In this document: positions 6,935 through 16,062 of the stretch, one piece after another
Position numbering within the stretch: position 1 is the stretch's first letter
Layout of the letters: every line of letters starts with the position of its first letter
Notes under the pieces: model-generated
Database searches by the model: none
What the model was told of the DNA's origin: nothing
What the model saw: the letters and a program-made list of their open reading frames with translations, nothing else
Assembly: GCF_902497855.1 (NCBI RefSeq)
Contig: NZ_CABVHU010000004.1
Location: 1 to 64,000 of the forward strand
DNA length: 64,000 nucleotides
Source of the DNA: Pseudomonas fluorescens
Lineage (GTDB): Bacteria; Pseudomonadota; Gammaproteobacteria; Pseudomonadales; Pseudomonadaceae
Direction of reading: 5' to 3'
Translations under genes and position numbers: made by a program

Positions 6935-8498
6935 AGCCGCCGTCCACGCTACGAGGCCAGCGCAGCAGGTTACTTTCACGCAGCGCCTCAGGCAGTAAAG
7001 CATCAGGAAACCCCTGGTAGCACACCGGGCGCAAGAAACGCTCGATGGACGTCATGCCCACCGACGTGAAGCGACTGTCCGATGAAGCCGGAAACGGTCC
7101 GCCATGAACGGTGGCAAAGGTGACTTCCTGCGGATGGGCGAAGGCGTTGACGACGATGCGTCCGGTGCGCCGTTCCAACACCGGCAGCAGGCGCTGGGCC
7201 AGTTGCAGGTCACTGTCCTCGAGGTGCAGGGCGGCGCTGAGCTGGCCGCGCAGCGAGCGCGCGACAGCCAGCATTTCATCCGCGTCCCTGACCTTCACCA
7301 GCAGTGCGCAGGGGCCGAACACTTCCTGGGCCAGCGTGGGGTCGCGCAGGAAAATGGCGCCGTCGACCTCGAGCAATGCCGATCGGCCGTCAAGCAGCGC
7401 ATTCACTGCGTAGCCTTCGGCGATGCGACGGGCCCCGGCGTTTTCCATGGCGGTGAGCCCGCTGACATAGGATGCATGGATCCCCGGCGTCAGCATGGGC
7501 CGTGCCGCTGCTTCGCCCACGCGCTTGACCATGGCGCTGCGCAGCGCTTCAAAGCCCATTCCTTCGATGGCAATCAGCAGGGCAGGCTTGAGGCAGGCTT
7601 GCCCGACATTGACCAGCATGCGTTCGATAAAACCATCACCGATCCGGTCGCCACGTTCAGCCAATGCATCGGGGAGGATGAACGTGGGGTTGACGCTGGT
7701 CATTTCGGTAAACACCGGAATCGGTTCGGGGCGTTGCTGCGCCCGACGGTACAACGCCATGCCGCCTTGCTCGGAGCCGGTGAAGGTCACCGCCTTGATC
7801 AGGGGGTGATCGACCAGGGCTTCGCCGATCGCATTGCCGTTGCCACGCACCATCGAGAACACGCCTTCGGGCAGCCCGTTGTCCTGCACGGCCTTGCGGA
7901 TGGCTCGGGCCTGGATTTCCGAGGCGCCAGGGTGAGCGTTATGCGCCTTGACGATGACGGTCGCGCCGGCCGCCAGGGCCGAAGCGGTATCGCCCCCGGC
8001 GACCGAATAGGAAATGGGAAAGTTGCTGGCACCGAAAACGGCCACCGGGCCGATCGCGATCTTCTGCAGGCGATGGTCCATGCGCGGGCGTGGCTGGCGA
8101 TCAGGTTGTGCCGGGTCGATGGCCAGCTGCAGGAAGCGGCCTTGGCGCACGACCTCGGCGAACTGGCGGAACTGGGTGGCGGCTTTTGCCGCCTCGCCCT
8201 CAAGCTGGGCGGCAGGCAGACTGGTTTCCAGCGCCGCCCGCGCAGCAAGCTCCTGGCGAACGGCGTCGAGGTTGTCGGCGATGCTGTCGAGGAAGGTCGC
8301 ACGGCGGGCGAGCGAGGTGTGGCTGTAACTATCAAAGGCCTCGTCGGCGAGTCTTGCAGCCTGGTCAACCTCGGCCACGCCACCCAAGGCGAATTCCGGT
8401 TCGATCAACTGGTGGGTGGCGGGATTGAGCGCCTTCATCGTCCCCTCGGTGGGCGGGACGTCGGTTGCGCCGATCAGCAGGGTTCCTGTCAATTTCAT
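6930..8498 (-). CDS. Aldehyde dehydrogenase, ketoglutarate-semialdehyde type
   Basis: A 522-residue NAD(P)-dependent aldehyde dehydrogenase resembling 2,5-dioxovalerate (alpha-ketoglutarate semialdehyde) dehydrogenases, which end sugar-acid and hydroxyproline degradation. Visible features include the cofactor-binding FGASNFPIS segment, the catalytic Glu in FTEMTSVNP and a Cys in VGQACLKP. The start at 8498 is supported by AGGAG 7-8 bases upstream. It begins 4 bp after the stop of the cysteine hydrolase, so the two are one operon. Its stop TAG lies inside a REPIN. The exact substrate cannot be fixed from context, as no sugar-acid genes are nearby. Confidence 0.85.
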   Translation of the reverse strand: MKLTGTLLIGATDVPPTEGTMKALNPATHQLIEPEFALGGVAEVDQAARLADEAFDSYSHTSLARRATFLDSIADNLDAVRQELAARAALETSLPAAQLEGEAAKAATQFRQFAEVVRQGRFLQLAIDPAQPDRQPRPRMDHRLQKIAIGPVAVFGASNFPISYSVAGGDTASALAAGATVIVKAHNAHPGASEIQARAIRKAVQDNGLPEGVFSMVRGNGNAIGEALVDHPLIKAVTFTGSEQGGMALYRRAQQRPEPIPVFTEMTSVNPTFILPDALAERGDRIGDGFIERMLVNVGQACLKPALLIAIEGMGFEALRSAMVKRVGEAAARPMLTPGIHASYVSGLTAMENAGARRIAEGYAVNALLDGRSALLEVDGAIFLRDPTLAQEVFGPCALLVKVRDADEMLAVARSLRGQLSAALHLEDSDLQLAQRLLPVLERRTGRIVVNAFAHPQEVTFATVHGGPFPASSDSRFTSVGMTSIERFLRPVCYQGFPDALLPEALRESNLLRWPRSVDGGL

Positions 8499-8502
8499 GG
8501 GG

Positions 8503-9132
8503 TTACTCCTGCGATGCCAGGGCGGCGATGAGTTCGTCCGTGGCCACAATGGCATGGGCGAACGTCGGGCCATTGAGTTCATGGGCGGCGTGCATCATTT
8601 CCGGCTTGAACGCGGCGGTCGCATCACGCACCAGGGTGACGTGGTAGCCGAGCTCGGACGCATAACGGGCGGTTGCCTCAATGCAGGTATTGGCCAGCAG
8701 GCCCACGATGATCACGTGGGTGATGCCTTTTTGCTTGAGGCGAAAATCCAGGTCGGTGTTGGCAAAACCACTGGAACCCCAATGCTCCTGAACCACGATA
8801 TCGCCGTCCCTGGGTGCGAAGTCGGGGTGCCATTCGCCACCCCATTCGCCGCGTGCGAAGTGGTGCATGTGCATGACCTTGCACTGGGTCGGGCTCGGAT
8901 GATCCCAGTTTTCGTAGTCGCCTTGTTCCCAACGGCGGTGCGGTACGATGACCACCGGAATGTCCCGGGCGCGGACCGCACGGTCGAGGGCGCGCAGGTT
9001 GTCGAGCAGGCCGACTTGCGTGGCGATCGGTGCAATCAGGGGATAGACCTTGCCGCCTTCCGACAGGAAATCGTTGTAGGGATCGACTAGCAGGTAAGCG
9101 GTTCTGTCGAGTGGATAGTTGGCTTTGGACAT
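8503..9132 (-). CDS. Cysteine hydrolase, isochorismatase family
   Basis: A 209-residue isochorismatase-like hydrolase. The catalytic Asp is in the LLVDPYNDFL segment near the N-terminus and the nucleophile Cys in GLLANTCIEATAR. Family members hydrolyse amides such as nicotinamide, N-carbamoylsarcosine or biuret; the substrate here is unknown. The start at 9132 has GGAGAA upstream. It is the first gene of a two-gene operon with the aldehyde dehydrogenase and is divergent from an HxlR regulator, which probably controls it. Confidence 0.85.
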   Translation of the reverse strand: MSKANYPLDRTAYLLVDPYNDFLSEGGKVYPLIAPIATQVGLLDNLRALDRAVRARDIPVVIVPHRRWEQGDYENWDHPSPTQCKVMHMHHFARGEWGGEWHPDFAPRDGDIVVQEHWGSSGFANTDLDFRLKQKGITHVIIVGLLANTCIEATARYASELGYHVTLVRDATAAFKPEMMHAAHELNGPTFAHAIVATDELIAALASQE

Positions 9133-9194
9133 GGCGACGTTCTCCAGGGATTTTCGGTGGCCGGTGCCGTGGAGTTGCCATGGCACGCTGTAGA

Positions 9195-9207
9195 TATGAT
9201 AATCATA
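9195..9207. promoter_or_regulatory. Palindrome in the divergent HxlR promoter region
   Basis: TATGATAATCATA is a perfect 6+1+6 palindrome, 25 bp before the HxlR start and 62 bp before the hydrolase start. HxlR dimers usually bind such short palindromes in divergent promoters, so it is a candidate operator for the neighbouring regulator. Binding is inferred. Confidence 0.5.
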
Positions 9208-9232
9208 GTGACATTGAAAGAGGCAAGTCCAT

Positions 9233-9748
9233 ATGTCGGCAAACCCAGGCACTTCACAATCCTTGTGCCCGATTTCAAGGGCCGAGGACATCGTGGGCGA
9301 CCGCTGGACCGTGCTGGTCCTGCGCGAGCTGTTCATGGGCAGTCATCGCTTCGACGAGATCCAGGCGCAGACCGCAGGCACCCCGCAAATGGTCGCCACG
9401 CGCCTGAAAAACATGGAGGCTGATGGCCTCGTCACGCGGCGCCCTTACAACGAGCGGCCACTGCGCTACGAATACCACCTCACCGCGAAAGGCGAGGCCT
9501 TCTACTCAGTGGTGCTGGCGCTGCGCGCCTGGGGCGAAACCTGGTGCAAGTCGCCCGAGGAGGGGCTGGCGGTGCGTTATACCCATCAAACCTGCGGCCA
9601 GCCTGCCGGGCTCGGGCCGCTGTGCGAGCACTGTGGCGAGCCTTTGCGTCGTGGCGAACTGATCAGCGAGCACAGCGAAGCGTATGCCGCCGAACGAACA
9701 GCACGGCGCGCAGCCTTCAAGGGCAATCGTGGGTCGGACTCGGTCTGA
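9233..9748 (+). CDS. HxlR-family transcriptional regulator
   Basis: A 171-residue regulator with the HxlR winged-helix domain at about residues 10-100 (CPISRAEDIVGDRWTVLVLR, then RFDEIQAQTAGTPQMVATRL). Cys12 at the start of the domain is common in this family and can be redox- or electrophile-sensitive. A C-terminal extension carries three cysteines (TCGQ, LCEHCGE), suggesting a small metal- or redox-binding tail. It is divergent from the hydrolase/aldehyde dehydrogenase operon and so probably regulates it. Confidence 0.88.
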   Translation: MSANPGTSQSLCPISRAEDIVGDRWTVLVLRELFMGSHRFDEIQAQTAGTPQMVATRLKNMEADGLVTRRPYNERPLRYEYHLTAKGEAFYSVVLALRAWGETWCKSPEEGLAVRYTHQTCGQPAGLGPLCEHCGEPLRRGELISEHSEAYAAERTARRAAFKGNRGSDSV

Positions 9749-9880
9749 ATGTCCCGCCGTTAGAGTGATCGGACTGCTCCAGGTATCTTTTAAAGAGATT
9801 ACTCTGATCATTTTAATTCGCTTCTGAAGATTGCTTCTTCGCGAGTACTGTCCGCCCATCTGAAGAAAAGAAGGGCAGAT

Positions 9881-11089
9881 ATGAATAGTGTGAAACCAAC
9901 CATCGCCAGTGAACCAGCATTGCGACCAGCCTCCGCAGGGTGGAGCACCCTGGCCGGTTTTTGCGCCAGTCTGGTGGGTATCGGCCTGGCGCGATTTGCC
10001 TATACGCCGTTGCTCCCGGCCATTATCGGCGCGCAATGGTTTGCCCCTTCGAAGGCCGCTTACCTGGGCGCCGCCAACCTCGCGGGCTACCTGGCCGGGG
10101 CGATTTTCGGTCGGTCCATGGCGGCCAGGACGTCAACGGCGTTTACCCTCCGGGCGATGATGTTGCTGGCAAGCCTGGCGTTTTTTGCCTGCGCCTGGCC
10201 TGTGTCCTTCGCGTGGTTCTTCGCCTGGCGCTTTCTTTCCGGTACGGCCGGTGGTGCGCTGATGGTGCTGGCCGCGCCCACTGTCCTGGCGCATGTGCCT
10301 GCCTCCCGACGAGGACTGGCAGGCGGGGTCATTTTCATGGGCGTGGGTGTGGGCATCGCGGCCTCCGGCACCCTGGTCCCGCTCTTGCTTGAACAGGGCC
10401 TGCGGCAAACCTGGCTTGGTCTTGGGCTGATTTGTCTGGTGTTGACGGCCATTGCCTGGCGCGGATGGCCAACGGAGCACGCGCCTGCGGCCACCTCCAC
10501 GCAGCACCGTCGACCGGCGGCCAACGGCACACTCAAGGCGCTGTACATCGAGTACGCACTCAACGCAGCGGGTTGGGTGCCGCACATGATTTTTCTGGTG
10601 GATTTCGTTGCCCGGGGCATGGGCCAGGGCCTGCAGGTCGGCGCCCAGTACTGGGTGCTGTTTGGCATCGGCGCCACGGTCGGTCCTCTGCTGGCGGGCG
10701 TATTGGCCGACCGGATCGGCTTCGGCCGCGCCTTGCGCGTGTCTTTCATCATCGAGGCCATCAGCGTCGCCGTACCGGCCCTCGGCCTCGGGAGCATCTG
10801 GCTGATGATCTCCAGCGTGGTCGTCGGCGCCTTTGTCACCGGTACCGTGCCACTGGTGCTGGGCCGGGTGCACGAAATACTGGCCAGGCATCCCGCCCAA
10901 CAGAGTTCCGCCTGGCAAACGGCTACGGTCGGTTTTGCCTTGTTCCAGGCGGTGGCGGCCTATGGCTTGTCGTTTCTGTTCTCGTACAGCGGGGGCAATT
11001 ACAATGTGCTGTTCATTATCGGCACGTCGGCTATGTTGCTGGCCTTTGTCATCGATGTCGTTGCGGTCAGGAAAACCAATGGCCTATAA
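9881..11089 (+). CDS. MFS transporter, YbfB/YjiJ family
   Basis: A 402-residue membrane protein of the YbfB/YjiJ type of the major facilitator superfamily, with about 12 hydrophobic segments. The GIGLARFAYTPLLP segment near the N-terminus is characteristic. The substrate is unknown. The start at 9881 follows an AAGAAGGG purine-rich site. It converges on a LysR gene whose other neighbour is the DUF485-ActP operon, and may belong to the same regulatory neighbourhood. Confidence 0.82.
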   Translation: MNSVKPTIASEPALRPASAGWSTLAGFCASLVGIGLARFAYTPLLPAIIGAQWFAPSKAAYLGAANLAGYLAGAIFGRSMAARTSTAFTLRAMMLLASLAFFACAWPVSFAWFFAWRFLSGTAGGALMVLAAPTVLAHVPASRRGLAGGVIFMGVGVGIAASGTLVPLLLEQGLRQTWLGLGLICLVLTAIAWRGWPTEHAPAATSTQHRRPAANGTLKALYIEYALNAAGWVPHMIFLVDFVARGMGQGLQVGAQYWVLFGIGATVGPLLAGVLADRIGFGRALRVSFIIEAISVAVPALGLGSIWLMISSVVVGAFVTGTVPLVLGRVHEILARHPAQQSSAWQTATVGFALFQAVAAYGLSFLFSYSGGNYNVLFIIGTSAMLLAFVIDVVAVRKTNGL

Positions 11090-11191
11090 CGGAGCGTCTC
11101 TTCACGTGAGTTATGCCGAGCGCAATCTTGCCTATTGGCGCCGTCGCTTCATCGCGCAAACCCGATGCACTGCCAGCAGCACCTGATCGGG

Positions 11192-12088
11192 CTATGACGC
11201 CAGGGGCATTGGTGCAGCGGCGGCACCGTCCAGGCGAACGCTCTGCAGAAAGGTGCTTAACGCACTGGAAAAATAGCCATCGAGGCGTCGGACAAACACC
11301 GTCTCCACGGCGGCGAGTTCTGGCGCGATTTCATGCGCGGCAACCAAGCCCTCGCGCACGGCGTTCGCCACCACGCCTCGGGGCAACAGCGTGACCCCGA
11401 CTCCGGCGGACACGCAGGCGATGATGGCGTCGATCGAGCCAAACTCCAGCGGCTCGGGGGCCTGGATACCCAGGCTGGCCAGCAGGGAATCCAGGCGCTG
11501 TCGGTAAGAGCAGCCGATGCGAAAAACCACGGTCTTCAAGGTGTCGATGCCAGCGACAGCCTCCAGGCTGTGAATTGCCGGGGAGGTGACCAGTACCAGC
11601 TCTTCGCGAAACACCAGTTCGCTGTGCAGTTGCGGATGGTTGACCGGGCCCGCGACGAACGCCCCTTCCAGCCTGGAGTCGATGACCGCTTGAATCAGGC
11701 TGCAGGTGGTGCCTGTGCGCACCACCGGTCGGACCTCAGGGTAAGCCTTGGCAAATTTTGCGATCAGCTGCGGCAGGCGCAGCGCCAGCGTGGTCTCCAG
11801 CGTACCGATCTCTAGCACACCGTTCGGCTGCCCATCGTCGCGCGCGGCGCAAGACGCATCCAGCAACAGCTTCGAAAGCCGTGCGGCGAAGGGCAGCAGG
11901 CGGCGTCCCGCGGGTGTGACCTGAACGCCCCTGGCGCTGCGCTGAAACAGCGTCACACCGAGCTCGTCCTCCAGTGAGCGAATCCTCGCGGACACGTTGG
12001 ACTGCACGGTATTCAGCTCGGTGGCCGCCTTGTTCATGCTGCCATGGCGTGCCACCGCATCCACCACCTTGAGATCCGTTACATCCAT
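11192..12088 (-). CDS. LysR regulator, NmoR-like paralogue 1
   Basis: A 298-residue LysR-type regulator with an N-terminal winged helix (residues 1-60, containing NTVQSNVSARIRSLE) and a periplasmic-binding-like effector domain. It is clearly paralogous to the LysR at 16058-16945: both share NTVQSNV, TLLP and a cysteine-containing F-R-x-G-C-x-Y-R motif in the effector domain. It is divergent from the DUF485-ActP operon, which it likely regulates. ATG 12088 is preferred over GTG 12097 because AGGTGA lies 4-9 bases upstream of the ATG. Confidence 0.85.
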   Translation of the reverse strand: MDVTDLKVVDAVARHGSMNKAATELNTVQSNVSARIRSLEDELGVTLFQRSARGVQVTPAGRRLLPFAARLSKLLLDASCAARDDGQPNGVLEIGTLETTLALRLPQLIAKFAKAYPEVRPVVRTGTTCSLIQAVIDSRLEGAFVAGPVNHPQLHSELVFREELVLVTSPAIHSLEAVAGIDTLKTVVFRIGCSYRQRLDSLLASLGIQAPEPLEFGSIDAIIACVSAGVGVTLLPRGVVANAVREGLVAAHEIAPELAAVETVFVRRLDGYFSSALSTFLQSVRLDGAAAAPMPLAS

Positions 12089-12222
12089 CGCGTTCACCTA
12101 TCTCAAGAACCAATAACTAATCATCAAAAAGACGCTTTCGAGAGATTAGTTTTCAAGGGCGATGAAGGCAAGCAGTTAAGTCGAATTGCGGTGCGCCAGA
12201 TTCATCAAAACAGATCATACGA

Positions 12223-12248
12223 ATCATTAATGATCGTTTTACATGATC
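12223..12248. promoter_or_regulatory. 26-bp element shared with 17772-17797
   Basis: This element begins ATCATTAATGATC and ends TTTTACATGATC. It matches 17772-17797, upstream of the second nitronate monooxygenase, at 23 of 26 positions. It contains ATCATTAATGAT, a perfect 12-bp palindrome. The position between a LysR gene and its divergent operon suggests a LysR operator shared by both loci. Confidence 0.6.
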
Positions 12249-12360
12249 TTTAGCCAGGCATAGGTTGATCAGGCAAACAAACCGCAGCCAGTGGCGGATC
12301 GAGTCTTCGAATCCGAGGTTGTGGAACAACAATAATTTCCCACTGCACCACGGAGTCAAC

Positions 12361-12675
12361 GTGAATCACGCATCTGAATCAGCCAGAATTCGCAACCATC
12401 CCCGGTACAAGGATTTGGTCTCACGGCAGCGAAGATTCGTCGCTTGCCTGACCGCCGCAACCCTTGTGCCGTACTTCACGTTTATCCTCGTCGCCGCGTT
12501 TGCCCCCCAGTTGCTGGCGACGAAGCTTTCCACCACGAGCACGATCACTATCGGTTGGCCGCTGGGTGTCGCTTTCATTATCGGCGCCTGGTTGTTTACC
12601 GGCGTGTACATCCTGCGTGCCAATGGCGAGTTCGATGAACTGACCGCAGAAATCCGCGTGGGGGCAGTCGTATGA
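12361..12675 (+). CDS. DUF485 membrane protein, ActP partner
   Basis: A 104-residue protein with two membrane segments (about residues 24-46 and 60-80), of the DUF485 family that almost always precedes acetate/solute:sodium symporters of the ActP type. The start is the GTG at 12361, with CGGAG 5-9 bases upstream. Its stop overlaps the actP start by 4 bp (ATGA), so the pair is coupled. It probably acts as a small accessory subunit of the transporter. Confidence 0.88.
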   Translation: MNHASESARIRNHPRYKDLVSRQRRFVACLTAATLVPYFTFILVAAFAPQLLATKLSTTSTITIGWPLGVAFIIGAWLFTGVYILRANGEFDELTAEIRVGAVV

Positions 12676-14345
12676 AACCTGTCGTTCAATACCTCATCGT
12701 TCCTGCACTCCTGGGCACGACCGCCATGGGGGCCATGGCCGCCGACGTGTTGCAGCACGTCGAAAAACAACCCCTGAACATCACCGCGATCTCGATGTTT
12801 CTGGTCTTTGTGGTGACGACCCTGGGCATCACCTGGTGGGCCGCCTCCAAGACCAAATCCATGGACGATTTCTACACCGCGGGTGGTGGGATTACCGGCT
12901 TCCAGAACGGCCTGGCACTGGCGGGCGACTACATGTCGGCCGCGGCTTTGCTGGGTGTCACCAGCATGATTTTCTTTAACGGCTTCGATGGCGTGCTGTA
13001 CTCGATCAGTTTCTTTGTCGCCTGGCCCCTGCTGTTGTTCCTGTTTGCCGAGCGCATCCGGAACCTGGGACGCATCACCATTTCGGACATTGCCTCGTTT
13101 AGGCTCGATCAAAACCGGATTCGAACCCTGACCGCCTTCGGTTCACTGACCGTGGTGTGCTTCTATCTGGTGGTGCAAATGGTGGGGGCGGGGCAGTTGA
13201 TTCAGTTGCTGTTCGGCCTGCCTTACAACTATGCGGTGATTGCGGTCGGTCTGTTGATGGCGGTCTACGTCTCCTTTGGCGGCATGGTCGCCACCACCTG
13301 GGTGCAGATCATCAAGGCCGGGCTGCTATTGGTGGGCGGCACCTTGCTGGCGTTCCTGGCGATGAGCAAGTTCGGCTTTTCCTTTGAACTGCTGTTCGAG
13401 AAAGCGGTGGCCGCGCACCACGATGGCGAGCGGATACTGTTGCCCAGCAAACTGGTGGCCGACCCGCTATCGCTGATCTCACTGGCACTGGGCCTGGTGT
13501 TTGGCACCGCGGGATTGCCGCATATCCTGATGCGCTTCTTTACCGTGGCGGACGCCAAGCAGGCGCGTAAATCGGTGTTCGTCGCCACCGGTTTCATCGG
13601 CTTTTTCTACCTGATCGTTGGCGTGCTGGGCCTGGCTGCGATCGTGATCGTCGGGCAGGACCCGGCCTTCTACGAATCCGGCATATTGGGTGGCAAGCTC
13701 ATCGGCGGCGGCAACATGCCGGTGATGCACCTGGCCAAGGCCGTGGGCGGCGACTTCCTGCTCGGCTTCATCTCCGCCGTTGCGTTTGCCACGATCCTGG
13801 CGGTGGTGTCCGGACTGACCATGGCCGGTACCTCGGCGATTTCCCATGATCTTTATGTGATGGTCTTCAAGAAAAACCGGGCCGATGCCAAGGACGAGCG
13901 GCGGGTGTCGCGCCTCGCTTCGGTGGGCATCGGCATCGTCGCGGTGGTGCTGGGTATCTTGTTCAAGGACCAGAACATTGCCTTCCTGGTGGCGCTGACG
14001 TTCGGCGTCGCGGCCTCGGTCAACTTCCCGATACTGGTGCTTTCGATGTACTGGAAAGGGCTGACCACCCGAGGGGCGTTGATCGGTGGCATTGCCGGCC
14101 TGATCAGCGCCGTCAGCCTGGTCATTCTCTCGCCTGCGGTGTGGGTCAAGGTGCTGGGCAACGCCGACGCGATCTTCCCCTATGACTACCCGGCGATCAT
14201 CTCGATGAACCTGGCCTTCCTGTTCACGTGGCTGGGCTCGGTCACCGACCGCAGCAGCGAAGCTGCGCTTGAGCGCGCGCGTTTCGATGATCAGCTGATC
14301 CGTGCCCGGACCGGGCTTGGCGCATCCCGGGCTGTCAGCCATTAA
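12672..14345 (+). CDS. actP: ActP-like solute:sodium symporter
   Basis: A 557-residue sodium:solute symporter (SSS family) of the cation/acetate symporter subgroup. An apparent N-terminal signal-like stretch ends near AMAAD, followed by about 13 membrane segments. Motifs such as DDFYTAGGG and LAGDYMSAAALLG are typical of ActP. Characterised relatives import acetate, glycolate or pyruvate. The neighbours here (cytochrome b561, nitronate monooxygenase, NmoR-like LysR) suggest that the substrate may be a nitro or other short-chain carboxylate; that is inference. Confidence 0.88.
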   Translation: MKPVVQYLIVPALLGTTAMGAMAADVLQHVEKQPLNITAISMFLVFVVTTLGITWWAASKTKSMDDFYTAGGGITGFQNGLALAGDYMSAAALLGVTSMIFFNGFDGVLYSISFFVAWPLLLFLFAERIRNLGRITISDIASFRLDQNRIRTLTAFGSLTVVCFYLVVQMVGAGQLIQLLFGLPYNYAVIAVGLLMAVYVSFGGMVATTWVQIIKAGLLLVGGTLLAFLAMSKFGFSFELLFEKAVAAHHDGERILLPSKLVADPLSLISLALGLVFGTAGLPHILMRFFTVADAKQARKSVFVATGFIGFFYLIVGVLGLAAIVIVGQDPAFYESGILGGKLIGGGNMPVMHLAKAVGGDFLLGFISAVAFATILAVVSGLTMAGTSAISHDLYVMVFKKNRADAKDERRVSRLASVGIGIVAVVLGILFKDQNIAFLVALTFGVAASVNFPILVLSMYWKGLTTRGALIGGIAGLISAVSLVILSPAVWVKVLGNADAIFPYDYPAIISMNLAFLFTWLGSVTDRSSEAALERARFDDQLIRARTGLGASRAVSH

Positions 14346-14404
14346 GGGGCGATCCCCATCATCTCCATATCCTGATTTTGCGCCATCTGCAAAAGGAGTC
14401 AGCC

Positions 14405-14959
14405 ATGCAACTACGAGACAATGGCTTGAGATTTTCACCCATTACTGTCGTGCTCCATTGGGTCGTGGCGTTATCGCTGCTCACGATCCTGTGCCTGCAG
14501 GTTTCTATCGCCCACGCCACCGGCGAGGCCGCGCGGATGGAGTTCGCGAGGGTTCAAAACCTGATCGGCCTGATTCTGTTTCTGGTATCGATCTATCGGT
14601 TCTGGGCCAGGATCACGGCTTACCATCCTCTGCCCGTGGGCACCCCCAACCCCATAGAGGTGATCATCAGTCGCTCCGTGGCGGTGGCGCTCGCCCTGGC
14701 GATGGTGCTGCTGCCGATCGCGGTCTGGGCTTCAAGGTCTGCCGCCGGAGAAGCAACGGATCTGCCCTGGGGCTTTTCGATTCCAGCGCTGCTGCCTGCC
14801 AATGAAACGCTGAAACACGTTGTCGATGTGCTGTTTGATATCGGCGCCTCGTTGTTCCTCGCCGGCCTGGCCCTGCATCTGTTCGGCGCAGTCAAGAATC
14901 ACTTTCTCCTGAAGAACGACACGCTCAAGCGGATGCTTGGAAAACATGTGGAGTTGTGA
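14405..14959 (+). CDS. Cytochrome b561-family membrane protein
   Basis: A 184-residue four-helix membrane protein of the bacterial cytochrome b561 family, which binds two b hemes and passes electrons to or from quinone. Candidate heme ligands are His18 (VVLHWVV), His138 (LKHVV) and His158 (LALHLFG). The position where helix 2 usually has a His (xHxxxG) is Gln51 (RVQNLIG), so one heme may be missing or ligated differently. The start at 14405 has AAGGAG 6 bases upstream. It lies between actP and a nitronate monooxygenase, probably in one transcript. Confidence 0.82.
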   Translation: MQLRDNGLRFSPITVVLHWVVALSLLTILCLQVSIAHATGEAARMEFARVQNLIGLILFLVSIYRFWARITAYHPLPVGTPNPIEVIISRSVAVALALAMVLLPIAVWASRSAAGEATDLPWGFSIPALLPANETLKHVVDVLFDIGASLFLAGLALHLFGAVKNHFLLKNDTLKRMLGKHVEL

Positions 14960-14962
14960 GCA

Positions 14963-15967
14963 ATGAACGAAGACAGATTCGATTTTGCGGGTAATGCCAT
15001 TACTCGCCTGTGTGGCGTCAAGTACCCGATCTTTCTCGGCGGCATGGCGGCTATTTCCGGCCCGCAACTGGTGGCGGCAGTCGCCAACGCCGGGGGGATG
15101 GGCGTCATGGGCGGGCTGCGTCTGCCGCCGTTGGCCTTGCGTCGATGGCTGCAGGAAACCCGCGCGCTGACCGACCAGCCCTTTGGCGTGAATCTGGTAC
15201 CGCAGTTCGGCGGGCCGGATGTATTCGAAGCGCAATTTCAGGTGGTGCTCAAGGAAAAACCCCGACTGCTGTCACTGTTTTATGCCGAAGCGTATTCCGC
15301 CGACATGATCCCCCGGGCGAAAGACGCCGGCCTGGTGGTCATGGTGCAAGTGGGCTCGGTAGCACTGGCGAAAAAGGCGATCGCCCAGGGGGCCGACATT
15401 ATCGTGGCGCAAGGCAGCGAGAGTGGCGGTCACCTGAATCGCGGCACGATCGGCATCATGCCGTTGTTGCCTTCGATCATTGCCGTCGCCCAAGGGCGTC
15501 CCGTCCTGGCGGCCGGCGGCATCACCACCCGCGACGATGTCCGCGCCTTGATGTCACTCGGTGCGTCCGGGGTGGTGGTGGGCACCGCTTTCATCGCCAC
15601 CGATGAGTCGAATGCGCATCCGCTGTACAAGCAGAAAATCGTCGAGGCGACTACCGATGACTCCGAATACCGCACGGGCTATTCGTTCGGCTGGACTTAT
15701 GGCACGCCGCACCGGGTAATTCCCAATCGGGACAAGTGGAACCTGCTGCGCTTCATCGGCGGCGGTGCCCGGGCGATCGACAAGCCGCGCATGGCCAGGA
15801 AGCTGTCGCTGTACGCGGGTCAGGGTGTGGGGAAAATCCACAGCGTCGTCCCTGCAGCGCAGCGCATGGCTGAACTTGCGTTGGGGTTGCCACTGACCAC
15901 ATTCCGGCCGCAAGCCGGAGAGGGCGGTGCCATCGACTATGCCGCTCAAGGCAGGATCTGTCTGTAG
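14963..15967 (+). CDS. Nitronate monooxygenase 1
   Basis: A 334-residue FMN-dependent TIM-barrel enzyme of the nitronate monooxygenase (2-nitropropane dioxygenase) family. The N-terminal YPIFLGGMAAISGPQLVAAV motif and the flavin phosphate site AGGITTRDDVRALMSLGASGV are clear, as is the QGSESGGHLNRG segment. These enzymes oxidise alkyl nitronates or propionate-3-nitronate to carbonyl compounds and nitrite or nitrate. It starts 3 bp after the cytochrome b561 gene, consistent with one operon. Its TAG stop is the TAG of the REP sequence beginning at 15963. Confidence 0.88.
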   Translation: MNEDRFDFAGNAITRLCGVKYPIFLGGMAAISGPQLVAAVANAGGMGVMGGLRLPPLALRRWLQETRALTDQPFGVNLVPQFGGPDVFEAQFQVVLKEKPRLLSLFYAEAYSADMIPRAKDAGLVVMVQVGSVALAKKAIAQGADIIVAQGSESGGHLNRGTIGIMPLLPSIIAVAQGRPVLAAGGITTRDDVRALMSLGASGVVVGTAFIATDESNAHPLYKQKIVEATTDDSEYRTGYSFGWTYGTPHRVIPNRDKWNLLRFIGGGARAIDKPRMARKLSLYAGQGVGKIHSVVPAAQRMAELALGLPLTTFRPQAGEGGAIDYAAQGRICL

Positions 15968-16062
15968 GAGCGAGCTTGCTCGCGATGAACTCAAAGGCGC
16001 CGCGTTAATCCTGAAAGCACGCGTTATCGTTAACGACCATCGCGAGCAAGCTCGCTCCTACA
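15963..16062. repeat. REPIN that ends two convergent genes
   Basis: A pair of inverted GTAGGAGCGAGC REPs with a spacer of about 50 bases, in the opposite orientation to the REPINs at 6835 and 59179. The left arm holds the stop codon of nitronate monooxygenase 1 (15965-15967, + strand). The right arm holds the stop codon of the LysR gene (16058-16060, - strand). It probably also acts as a bidirectional 3'-end hairpin. Confidence 0.95.

Noticed and set aside
6800..7003. N-terminal extension of the dipeptidase/transpeptidase gene
   Set aside because: The extension runs through a REPIN, lacks a ribosome site, and would place the signal peptide internally; the start at 6799 has a good site.
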